This document shows, piece after piece, positions 52,713 through 60,251 of a stretch of 64,000 nt of DNA. The notes beneath the pieces were generated by a model. It was not told the DNA's origin and did no database searches. It saw nothing but the letters and a program-made list of their open reading frames with translations. Source of the stretch: Leifsonia sp. ALI-44-B (GTDB lineage: Bacteria; Actinomycetota; Actinomycetes; Actinomycetales; Microbacteriaceae); the NCBI RefSeq assembly GCF_001984125.1, contig NZ_MTQL01000007.1, positions 1,488,001 to 1,552,000 on the forward strand, given 5' to 3'. A program made the translations under genes and the position numbers. Positions within the stretch are counted from its first letter, which is position 1; each line of letters starts with the position of its first letter.

Positions 52713-53215
52713 CCGGAGTCGTGGCAGAAGCCCCCGAGAGCGCGGGGCGCGGCGTGACCGTTGTGCGAGGCATCCTCATCGCCGTGGGCGTGGCCCTCAT
52801 CGGTTTCGGCGGCTACACGCTCGTCATGCTGCAGCCGCGGCCGAACCAGCTGATCGGCGTGGCCGTGTGGCTCATCGGCGCGATCGTATTGCATGACGCC
52901 GTGCTATCGCCGCTGCTCGTGGGCGTCGGCCTCCTCATGCGGCGGGCCGGGCACCGGGTGCCCTGGACCGTGATCGCGCTCGTGCAGGGCGCCGTCGTGA
53001 TCGGATGCCTGTTCACCCTCATGTTCCTGCCCGAGGTCGCCGTGCAACAGCGCGGGCCGAAGAACCCCACCGTCGTGCCGCTGGACTACGCGCAGAATCT
53101 CGTGATCATGTGGGCCGTCCTCGCCGCGATCGTGGTCATCGGCAGTATCGTGCTCGTGCGACGCACGCGGCGCGGGGGACGCAGCCACAGCAACGTGCGC
53201 CCGCCGCGCGCGTAA
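52709..53215 (+). CDS. Small membrane protein coupled to the molybdo-oxidoreductase
   Basis: The 168-aa protein has four hydrophobic helices (about 20-42, 52-74, 87-107, 130-150) and a basic C-terminus. Its start overlaps the upstream stop (ATGA), so it is co-translated with the b561-type molybdoprotein and may be part of that complex. I recognise no family. ATG 52709 is preferred over 52682, which lies inside the previous gene. Confidence 0.72.
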   Translation: MTGVVAEAPESAGRGVTVVRGILIAVGVALIGFGGYTLVMLQPRPNQLIGVAVWLIGAIVLHDAVLSPLLVGVGLLMRRAGHRVPWTVIALVQGAVVIGCLFTLMFLPEVAVQQRGPKNPTVVPLDYAQNLVIMWAVLAAIVVIGSIVLVRRTRRGGRSHSNVRPPRA

Positions 53216-53218
53216 AGC

Positions 53219-53935
53219 CTAGGAGGCGCCGAGCGCCAGCGACACGAACGTGCGGCCGTCGGCCACCCAGTTCTGGTCGGGCACGAGGCCGGCGTGGGCG
53301 GCGCGGGTCGTCAACGCGCGCTGGCCGATCTCGGCCCAGGGGAACGGGTCGCTCTGGTGGCCGTGGCCGTTGACGACGGCGCCCTCGAAGGCGCGGTCGT
53401 GGTCGTCGTCGGGGTGGGTCTCGACGATGACGCGCCCGTGCGGCGCCAGCAGCTCGGCGACACGCGCGAGCAGGGCGCTCGGGTCTCCGCCGATGCCGAT
53501 GTTGCCGTCGAGCAGGAGGGCCGTGCCCCACGCGCCCTCGCGCGGCAGCGGGTCGAAGACCGAGCGGCGCAGCACGTCGAGTCCGGCCGCCTCGGCGATC
53601 TCGAGGGCCGCGGGGGACACGTCGATGCCGAACGCCTCGAAACCGGCGTCGGCGGCTGCTTTCACCATGCGACCCGGCCCGCAGCCGATGTCGAGCACGG
53701 GGCCCGTCGCGCGCGTCAACACGTCGCGGTCGGTGTCATCCGCGTCGGCGCTCCACTTCGATACGTCGAACGGTGCCGGATGCCGGGGCGAGTCGCTCGC
53801 CGTCTCGCGCAGGTAGAGCACCTCGTCGTCGTGACGCAGCGCCCGAGCATAAGGCTCGCCGCCGCCCGAACCGAAGGTGGCCGGGACGGCGGGGGTGGCG
53901 AAATCATCCGAACGGTCAGTTTCGGTCGTGCTCAT
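53219..53935 (-). CDS. Class I SAM-dependent methyltransferase
   Basis: The 238-aa protein has the SAM motif VLDIGCGPGRMVKAAADAGF, EAFGIDVSPAALEIAEAAG and a motif IV-like GTALLLDGNIGIGGDP. ATG 53935 has GAAGGAG upstream. It overlaps the end of the DUF2064 gene by 20 bp and is the last gene of the GT2 - DUF2064 - methyltransferase operon. The substrate is unknown; context suggests methylation of a glycosylated product of the two upstream enzymes. Confidence 0.88.
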   Translation of the reverse strand: MSTTETDRSDDFATPAVPATFGSGGGEPYARALRHDDEVLYLRETASDSPRHPAPFDVSKWSADADDTDRDVLTRATGPVLDIGCGPGRMVKAAADAGFEAFGIDVSPAALEIAEAAGLDVLRRSVFDPLPREGAWGTALLLDGNIGIGGDPSALLARVAELLAPHGRVIVETHPDDDHDRAFEGAVVNGHGHQSDPFPWAEIGQRALTTRAAHAGLVPDQNWVADGRTFVSLALGAS

Positions 53936-54626
53936 GGCGGGCTCCTTCGGCGGTGGCGGAGGTAGTGCCCTCGATGCGGCGCAGGGTTTCGGCGAAACGC
54001 GTGTGCGGGGCGAGGGTCGCCACGGTGCGCGCATCGTCGATGGTGTCGACGTCGACGAGTTCCGGCACGAGGCTCACGCCCAGGCCGACCGCTTTGAGGC
54101 GGTCGAGTTGCACGCGGCCGGTGTCGTCCTGCGACATGGGCACGCCGCGGATGAGTGAACCGTCGGGTTCACGCATGCCGAGTGTCCAGAAGCCGCCGTC
54201 GTTGGCGAAGCCGAAGAAGACGTCGGTCGTGCCGGCATCCGTGTCGGCGTCGCTCGTGCTCGTGGCTTCGTCTTCAGCGGCCCATCGCGCGAACATGTCG
54301 CGCAGAACCTGGGCGTCGAGCTGGGGCGTGTCCATGCCGATCAGCACGGTGGGACCCGTGCAGTGATCGAAAATGTGCGCCAGCCTCACGTCGAGGTCTC
54401 CTGTTCCTTGAGGTACTACCTCATAGTCTTCGGAGCCGGGCGGGAAAAGGTTTCCATCGAAGTAGAGGATGCGGCGATCGACGTCGACGGCGCTGGCCGC
54501 CGCGAGCGTGTCCTGGATCGCGGCGGCGGCGACCTCGGCGGCCTGCTCATAGCTCAGCGGCGGGTGCAGGCGGGTCTTCACCTTGCCGGGAATGGTCTCC
54601 TTCGCGATGACGATCAACGTGGTCAC
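53916..54626 (-). CDS. DUF2064 / TIGR04282-type glycosyltransferase-like protein
   Basis: The 236-aa GT-A-fold protein opens LIVIAKETIPGKVKTRLHPP, the nucleotide-sugar-transferase start of the rSAM/selenodomain-associated transferase 1 family, and has TVLIGMDTPQL (D-x-P motif) and FGFANDGGFWTLGM (DGGF-W-x-LG). The family has been linked to arsenosugar synthesis in other bacteria; here no arsenic genes are seen. GTG 54626 overlaps the GT2 stop (GTGA). It contains an acidic Asp/Thr insert (TSTSDADTDAG). Confidence 0.86.
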   Translation of the reverse strand: MTTLIVIAKETIPGKVKTRLHPPLSYEQAAEVAAAAIQDTLAAASAVDVDRRILYFDGNLFPPGSEDYEVVPQGTGDLDVRLAHIFDHCTGPTVLIGMDTPQLDAQVLRDMFARWAAEDEATSTSDADTDAGTTDVFFGFANDGGFWTLGMREPDGSLIRGVPMSQDDTGRVQLDRLKAVGLGVSLVPELVDVDTIDDARTVATLAPHTRFAETLRRIEGTTSATAEGARHEHDRN

Positions 54627-55294
54627 GGGCGGCGCACCTCTCGCAGCAGTCGGGACATGTCTTGGATGGCGACCACGGTGCCCTTCAGGGTTCCCGTCAC
54701 CTTCGAACGGCCGACGCGTTCCGTGTAGGGGGTGTCCGTTTCTTCGATGCGCCACCCCTCGGCTTTCGCGCGCAACACCATCTCGAGGGGGTAGCCGCTG
54801 CGACGGTCCTGCAGGTCGAGGGCGAGCAGCCGTTCGCGGTGGCCGGCGCGCATGGGGCCGAGGTCGTGGATGTCGACGTGCGCGCGTCGGCGGATCAGGA
54901 ACGACAGTGCGAGGTTGGCGGCGCGCGCGTGCAGCGGCCACGATCGGGCGGATGTCGGGCGCCGGCGTCCCAACATCAGGTCGACGTCGCCGCGTTCCAC
55001 GGGGTCGACGACGAGCGGCAGATCGGCCGGGTCCATCGACGAGTCGGCATCGCAGAACGCGACGGTGGGCGCGGATGCGGCGAGCAGCCCCGTGTGGGCC
55101 GCCGAACCGAAGCCCCGGCGTGCTTCCGAAACCACGACGGCGCCGTGCTCGCGGGCAACCTCCGCCGACCGGTCAGTGGAGCCGTTGTCGACGACGATGG
55201 CGCGGTAGCCCTCCGGCAGGCGGGACATGATCCAGGGCAGCGAGCCTTCCTCGTTCAAACAGGGGAAGATGACGTCGACTCGGGGCTGAACCAT
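54623..55294 (-). CDS. Glycosyltransferase family 2 (polyprenyl-phosphate-sugar synthase-like)
   Basis: The 223-aa protein has the GT2 start VDVIFPCLNEEGSLPWIMSR, VDNGSTDRSAEVAREHGA, ARRGFGSAAHTG, the DxD-type CDADSSMDP and a late RAKAEGWRIEETDTPYTER. It is most like dolichol-/polyprenyl-phosphate mannose synthases without membrane helices. First gene of the operon leading to DUF2064 and the methyltransferase, and 105 bp divergent from a molybdo-oxidoreductase. Donor and acceptor are not known. Confidence 0.88.
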   Translation of the reverse strand: MVQPRVDVIFPCLNEEGSLPWIMSRLPEGYRAIVVDNGSTDRSAEVAREHGAVVVSEARRGFGSAAHTGLLAASAPTVAFCDADSSMDPADLPLVVDPVERGDVDLMLGRRRPTSARSWPLHARAANLALSFLIRRRAHVDIHDLGPMRAGHRERLLALDLQDRRSGYPLEMVLRAKAEGWRIEETDTPYTERVGRSKVTGTLKGTVVAIQDMSRLLREVRRP

Positions 55295-55399
55295 TTTCTG
55301 AGAGTACAAGCAAGCGGTGTGGCATCCGTGCACCGGGAGTTGGCCTTGACAACCGCTCGACGGGCGTCGAAACGTAGCGGGGCGACTTATTCTGAGGCG

Positions 55400-57118
55400 A
55401 TGAGCACAGACGACGAGCGGGCCGACCCGGCGACCACGTGGGACTCGCTGGCCGCGGGCGCCCGGGGCGCGGCCCGTGGGGGTGAGGCGCGCTCGAGTAC
55501 CGCGACCCGTGAAGGCGGCGCGTCCGGTGGCGACGCTGGACCACGTCTTCCGCTGTTTCGTGACCCGGCCACCTGGTGGGCCGCGCTCGCGGGCATCGTC
55601 TCGGCCATCGTGGTTCTCGCGGTCGCTGAAGTCATCGCGGTGTTCCTCGGCCTGGCCGGCAGCCCGCTGTTCGCGGTCGGCGCCTGGGTCATCGATCTCG
55701 TGCCCGGCTGGCTGAAGGATGCCGTCATCCAGGCGTTCGGCACGGCCGACAAGATCGTCCTCCTCGGCGTTCTCGCCGTCGTTGTGCTGCTCCTCGCAGC
55801 CGCGGCCGGTATCGCGCAATACCGCCGCTCACCCTTCGGCATCGTCATCCTGATCGCGGTCTCGGCCATCGCCGCCGTCGCCGTCACGACCCGGCCCGAG
55901 GCGACCGGGGTAGATGCCATCCCCACCGTCGTCGGCATGATCGCGGGTGCCGTGCTGCTGCGGCAGGCCGTGCGGGCGCTCGCCGACTGGCGCGAATCGG
56001 CGGCGCGCGAGCGGGGAACCGTGGCGCGTTCGGGCGGGCTCGCCCAGCTGGACCGCCGCAAGTTCCTCGGCCTGACCCTCATCGCCGGCGTCGCAGCGGC
56101 CGCCGCCGGGGCTGGCGCGCGCGCCTTCAACCAGGCCGTCACCTACGTCTCCGATCTGCGCGCCAAGATCACGCTGCCCGCCGCAGCCACGGCCGAGGCC
56201 CCTGCCCCGGCCGGCGCCGACCTCGACATCGATGGCGTGGTCTCCTACATCACGCCGAACGAGGAGTTCTATCGCATCGATACGGCCCTGCAGGTGCCCA
56301 ACATCGACCCGGATGCCTGGAGCCTGAAGGTCACGGGCATGGTCGACCGTGAGATCGAGATCACCTTCGACGAGCTCCTGGCCAAACCGCTGGTGGAGCA
56401 CACGACGACGCTTGCGTGCGTCTCGAACGAGGTCGGCGGAACCCTCATCGGCAACGCGGTGTGGCTGGGCTATCCCATTCGCGAACTGCTTGCCCAGGCG
56501 GGGGTACAGGCGGGAGCGGACATGGTGTTGTCGCGCAGCGAGGACGGTTTCACGGCATCCACACCGCTCGAGGTGCTGCAGGAAGAGGACCGCGAGGCGC
56601 TGCTGGCGGTCGGCATGAACGGCGAACCGCTGCCGCTCGAGCACGGTTTCCCGGTGCGCATGGTCGTGCCGGGGTTGTATGGCTACGTGTCGGCGACGAA
56701 GTGGGTGGTCGAGCTGACGGTGACGACGTTCGCGGCCGAAACCGCCTATTGGACGGATCGCGGCTGGGGCGAGCGCGGCCCCATCAAGCAGTCGTCGCGC
56801 ATCGACACGCCGCGGCAGCTCGGCAAGATCGCCCCGGGGCGCACGGCCGTCGCGGGCGTGGCGTGGGCGCAGCACACGGGCATCCGTGCGGTCGACGTGC
56901 GCATCGACGACGGCCCGTGGCAGCCGGCCCGCCTCGCCGACACCGTCGGACCCGACACCTGGGTGCAGTGGGTCTACGAATGGGATGCCTCTGGCGGCCA
57001 GCATCAGGTGCAGGTCCGCTCCACCGACGCCGCGGGCCAGCAGCAGACGGAGGCCCTCGCGGGCGTCCTGCCCGACGGCGCCACCGGCCTCCACACCATC
57101 ACGGTGAACGTGGGCTGA
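55400..57118 (+). CDS. Membrane-anchored sulfite-oxidase-family molybdopterin oxidoreductase
   Basis: The 572-aa protein has a disordered ~50-residue N-terminus, four or five helices (about 60-205), then LDRRKFLGLTLIAGVAAAAA, a twin-arginine motif at about 217-236, and an extracytoplasmic Mo domain. The molybdenum cysteine is in TLACVSNEVGG; VGMNGEPLPLEHGFPVRMVV and GYVSATKWVVELTV are family hallmarks. A C-terminal Mo-co dimerisation domain (from ~445) with VDVRIDDGPWQPARL completes a SUOX layout. TGAGG precedes ATG 55400; the longer frame upstream is antisense to the GT2 gene. Substrate unknown; it may act with the divergent operon. Confidence 0.92.
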   Translation: MSTDDERADPATTWDSLAAGARGAARGGEARSSTATREGGASGGDAGPRLPLFRDPATWWAALAGIVSAIVVLAVAEVIAVFLGLAGSPLFAVGAWVIDLVPGWLKDAVIQAFGTADKIVLLGVLAVVVLLLAAAAGIAQYRRSPFGIVILIAVSAIAAVAVTTRPEATGVDAIPTVVGMIAGAVLLRQAVRALADWRESAARERGTVARSGGLAQLDRRKFLGLTLIAGVAAAAAGAGARAFNQAVTYVSDLRAKITLPAAATAEAPAPAGADLDIDGVVSYITPNEEFYRIDTALQVPNIDPDAWSLKVTGMVDREIEITFDELLAKPLVEHTTTLACVSNEVGGTLIGNAVWLGYPIRELLAQAGVQAGADMVLSRSEDGFTASTPLEVLQEEDREALLAVGMNGEPLPLEHGFPVRMVVPGLYGYVSATKWVVELTVTTFAAETAYWTDRGWGERGPIKQSSRIDTPRQLGKIAPGRTAVAGVAWAQHTGIRAVDVRIDDGPWQPARLADTVGPDTWVQWVYEWDASGGQHQVQVRSTDAAGQQQTEALAGVLPDGATGLHTITVNVG

Positions 57119-57160
57119 TCGTTCCTCACCAAACCAGCGATCGTGGCCTGACGGGGAACG

Positions 57161-57189
57161 AGGGCGACACCACGGTCCGGTGTCGCCTT
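57161..57189 (+). terminator. Hairpin after the molybdo-oxidoreductase gene
   Basis: GGCGACACC (57163-57171) pairs with GGTGTCGCC (57179-57187), extendable by G-T and A-T at the base, with a 7-nt loop. It sits at the junction with the convergent lipoprotein gene that ends at 57191. The T-tract is short. Confidence 0.65.
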
Positions 57190-57190
57190 G

Positions 57191-57775
57191 TCACGATGGC
57201 TCAGCGGGGTGCGGGAGCGGCTCCGACGGAGGGACGGATGAGGGCGTTCCATACTGCTTCTCGTACGGATCGGGGAGCGTCGAGGCTATGTCCTCGCGAA
57301 TGGTGTACCAATCACCTCGTACGCACCGGCCGTCGACGTCGAGCAATATGACCCCGAGGTCGAGCCCGTAATAAAGAGTGACTCCGCCCGGCGCTCTGGC
57401 CGTTATGGCGCGATGTTCAGCCGCGTAAGAATTGGTTTCAAGAGCAAAGCCCTGCGATTGCCAATAGTGGAGAATGCGGTTCGTAGGCCCTTCGATGTCG
57501 GTCAGCCCCTCCTGGCGTCGGCCGCCTGACCAATAAACGCCGTCGCTGTGTGAAATGACGTCGCACTGTTCCGGAAGTGGGCTTTCCTCGATATGCCAGT
57601 TTCCGCCGATGACATTCGAAGCGTTCTCGAGGAGACTATGGACTTCGGCTCGGGCTTCAGCGGGGGTCGTGATGATTTCGGGGTCGCCTTTCTTCTGTTC
57701 GATGAGGTCACTCGTCGATGTGCATCCCGTCAGGAGCGTCGCCACGAGCGAGACCAAGACACTCAGCCGCCTCAT
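57191..57775 (-). CDS. Putative lipoprotein, last gene of the DUF1023 operon
   Basis: The 194-aa protein has MRRLSVLVSLVATLLTGC, a lipoprotein signal with the lipid-bearing Cys18, then a mixed domain with two more cysteines (PEQCDVISHSDGVYWSGG, DGRCVRGDWYTIRED) and a Pro-rich tail. No family is recognised. Its ATG overlaps the hydrolase stop (ATGA), so it is made together with that protein. If the hydrolase is a secreted effector, this lipoprotein could be its immunity or anchoring partner. G/C bias is milder than in neighbouring genes. Confidence 0.75.
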   Translation of the reverse strand: MRRLSVLVSLVATLLTGCTSTSDLIEQKKGDPEIITTPAEARAEVHSLLENASNVIGGNWHIEESPLPEQCDVISHSDGVYWSGGRRQEGLTDIEGPTNRILHYWQSQGFALETNSYAAEHRAITARAPGGVTLYYGLDLGVILLDVDGRCVRGDWYTIREDIASTLPDPYEKQYGTPSSVPPSEPLPHPAEPS

Positions 57776-59700
57776 CGCAGGTACTCTCCATGCAAATGCA
57801 GGTCGGTGCGTCTGCCGTCCGTGACGGTCTCACCGCGAAGGATGCGACGAATGTTATGCAGGCTTTCCGTATCGGCGCCGAAGTACTTCCGACGATCGTC
57901 GGTTTCGCTCCCACCCACGGCGTTGTGTCCGACAACGGGCTCGAGCCTCGTTCCGTCCGTCAAGGTTGCGCCGTCCACCCCGAAAACGCGCGCGCCCCAG
58001 GCTTCGTTTTCGGGGTCGACTCGCCCGCTTACCTTCTGGCCGAATCTCGCCAACACATCCGTCTGCGCTTGCGAGACGAAGACCTGCTCCGCTGGAACAT
58101 TGAGGTCGGATGCTGCCAGGTGATCCGGTATGCCAGCCGAACCCACGAGTACGACGGAATCCACGGCGAGAGGACGTGTGGCGAGAGCCAGGGCCACCAG
58201 AGTCGAGCCATACGAGTGGCCGATCACGGACGTGCGGGGAGAGACCCCCTTTGTGGAAGTCACGATTGATGTCTCGGCGATGTCCGCTGCGAGACGAGAG
58301 GCACCCTCGCGCGCTCGATCGTTCCGAGGCACTTCGGCTGGGCCTGGGCTGTCGAAATTCAGCCACAGAACGACGGCCGAGTCCTCGTCCTTCGATCTGA
58401 TCCGCGCCGCAGCGCGAGCGTAGTCCGGCAATTCAGCGACACTGCTGTTCATGCCGGGGACGAGATAGCTCACGTTTGTAGCGTTCGAAAGGTCACCGAT
58501 CGACACCGCGACACGTGGTCTGCCCGGCATTGCATTGTCGAGGGTGACGAGATATTCGGGCGGGTCGTCATGGCGGGCGCTACCCGTGCCGTAGCGCTTC
58601 AGGAGCAACCCAAAAGCACTCAGTCGTGCAGCGGCGTCGGCCATGCCCGGGTCGCCGTCATAACTGCGCGGCCCGTCGCGGCCCGCGAGCTCGCGGTAAC
58701 GAGTGGCGGCAGCGTCATATAACCGCTGCAGGCGCTTGACGTTCGCGTAGTCGCGGTCGAGCGGAGACGCCCCTGCCAGGGTCCCCACCCGCTCGGGGTC
58801 GCGGTCGGCCAAGCGCTTTCGAAACGCCGGGCTCAGGCCGGCCCAGATGCCGGCGACCTGCGCAACCGGCATCCGGCCCAGAGCCGCGAGCGCCCCGTCG
58901 GCGTCGGTGCCGTACGCGTCTTCGAACGCGGAGCCGTCCAGTGTGGCCCAGGCCCGCAGGATGTCGGAGGTGTCGGCGTCGAGCCGCGAACCCGGGTGAC
59001 CCGTCCTCGGCACGCCCGCAGCGTCGAAAATGGGGAGATCATCGAGCCCCTGGACGGCAGTCTCGTCGGCGCGGGCGCGGGCGTCGATCTGCGCCATCCA
59101 GAGCTGTCTGATAGTGGCCAGCTGGGTCAGGCATTCGCGCCACGCCATTCGGGCGCGTTCGACCGTCGCTACATCCGCCGCGTCGGTGCCGATGATTAAT
59201 GTGCCCGAAGACTCGCCGGGGGAGACCGCCGCAGGAGCATCCGGAACCACGTCCCACCGGAACGTCCAGTCGCCCAGTGCCTCGCTTCCGAGCGCGCGGC
59301 TGATCGTGCGGGCATGCGAGCGGATGTCTGCGAGCTCCGCCGCGGCCCGTGCACGAAGCCGCGAGCATTCGCTGCTGATCGCCTCGACGGACACCGCATA
59401 AGCGATGTAGGTGGCCCGATAGCCGTCGAATGTGGCCGCGGCCGTGCCGAGTCGCTCGTGCAGCAATGAGGCCGTGCCCGAGAGCGCCACCGTCACGCGC
59501 GAGACGTTCGCGTCGAACAGTGCCCCGGCACCGCGAATGTTCTCGGCCATCGCCCGGTACGTCTGTGCCTGTGCAGCGAAACCTTCGCCGCTCTGCAGGA
59601 TCGTGGCGAAGTCGCCCCTGCCGGGGTCTGAAAGCCCGCCGAGCGGGCCGCCCTCGGTGAACAGTTCGTCACCCGTCGCCGCGCGCGTCGCGCGCCTCAC
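57772..59700 (-). CDS. DUF1023 alpha/beta hydrolase with helical N-terminal domain
   Basis: The 642-aa protein has two parts. Residues ~1-350 are long amphipathic helices resembling the helical modules of actinobacterial type VII-type effectors (FATILQSGEGFAAQAQTYRA and following). Residues ~370-642 are an alpha/beta hydrolase of the DUF1023 group with NVSYLVPGMNSSVAELPDYA, the nucleophile Ser496 in VIGHSYGSTLVALAL, a likely acid in SQAQTDVLARF and His592 in VVGHNAVGG. GTG 59700 overlaps the upstream small gene stop (GTGA). The upstream longer frame is antisense or out-of-phase over that gene. No signal peptide is present. Substrate unknown; esterase or lipase activity is likely. Confidence 0.85.
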   Translation of the reverse strand: MRRATRAATGDELFTEGGPLGGLSDPGRGDFATILQSGEGFAAQAQTYRAMAENIRGAGALFDANVSRVTVALSGTASLLHERLGTAAATFDGYRATYIAYAVSVEAISSECSRLRARAAAELADIRSHARTISRALGSEALGDWTFRWDVVPDAPAAVSPGESSGTLIIGTDAADVATVERARMAWRECLTQLATIRQLWMAQIDARARADETAVQGLDDLPIFDAAGVPRTGHPGSRLDADTSDILRAWATLDGSAFEDAYGTDADGALAALGRMPVAQVAGIWAGLSPAFRKRLADRDPERVGTLAGASPLDRDYANVKRLQRLYDAAATRYRELAGRDGPRSYDGDPGMADAAARLSAFGLLLKRYGTGSARHDDPPEYLVTLDNAMPGRPRVAVSIGDLSNATNVSYLVPGMNSSVAELPDYARAAARIRSKDEDSAVVLWLNFDSPGPAEVPRNDRAREGASRLAADIAETSIVTSTKGVSPRTSVIGHSYGSTLVALALATRPLAVDSVVLVGSAGIPDHLAASDLNVPAEQVFVSQAQTDVLARFGQKVSGRVDPENEAWGARVFGVDGATLTDGTRLEPVVGHNAVGGSETDDRRKYFGADTESLHNIRRILRGETVTDGRRTDLHLHGEYLR

Positions 59701-59999
59701 GGTGTGGCCGCCTGGGCGAGAACGTCGTCGGCATCTCGCAAACCCGCACGAGCCGCAGACACCGATTCCGACATCCGGCCCACCGATTCGACGAGACCTG
59801 CGCCCATCATCTGCACGGCGTGCCCCGCGCTCTGCATTGCCCGCGCCACCGTCGTGGACCCGATCGTCTCGGTCGAGGCCGTGCGCATACGCGCCAGGAG
59901 CAGCGGCACCGTCACGCCCGTGATGTAGGCCGCGACGGCCCGATCGACGAGCGCCTTCCCCTCGTCGATGTCCGCAAACGTGATCGTGAGATCGGCCAT
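59697..59999 (-). CDS. Small helical WXG100-like protein
   Basis: The 100-aa, almost wholly helical protein begins MADLTITFADIDEGKALVDR and has two long amphipathic helices with a central GLVESVGRMSESV. Size, helix-turn-helix layout and position before an N-terminally helical effector-like gene recall WXG100/ESX chaperone-type proteins. A W-x-G motif is absent (MMGAG is at the turn position), so this is an analogy. It is first gene of the operon and overlaps the hydrolase by 4 bp. Confidence 0.68.
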   Translation of the reverse strand: MADLTITFADIDEGKALVDRAVAAYITGVTVPLLLARMRTASTETIGSTTVARAMQSAGHAVQMMGAGLVESVGRMSESVSAARAGLRDADDVLAQAATP

Positions 60000-60251
60000 G
60001 GCGCCCCCGCCCGGAACCGTCGTTACGTGCGCAGGGCGGCGGTTCCCTCATCCGCGGTGCTCTGCCAAAGTAGCCCGCCGGCGTGGCTGCCCGAGGGGGC
60101 CTCAGGCGGCCGACAAAGGGCGAACGTGAGGCTTATTTCAGATCGACGATGAAGTGGCCCCTGTTCGGGTGGGTCGGCCTCGTCGCGGCGCGTGGCGGCC
60201 GCCGAGAAGTCGCCCCGAAAACCTTCGCGTCGGGCGGCGTGTCCGTCGAAA
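60000..60251. other. Intergenic region without recognised genes
   Basis: This 252-bp space separates the epimerase gene stop from the small helical protein start, both on the minus strand. It should hold the promoter of the three-gene operon that starts at 59999. Short frames on the plus strand here look like chance. I see no strong hairpin with a T-tract. Confidence 0.45.

Noticed and set aside
54662-55399. N-terminal extension of the 55400 molybdo-oxidoreductase
   Set aside because: It is antisense to the GT2 gene, and ATG 55400 has a ribosome site and gives a normal SUOX-type membrane protein.
59701-60051. 117-codon extension of the DUF1023 hydrolase
   Set aside because: It is out of phase over the small helical gene; GTG 59700 overlaps that gene's stop and gives the right N-terminus.
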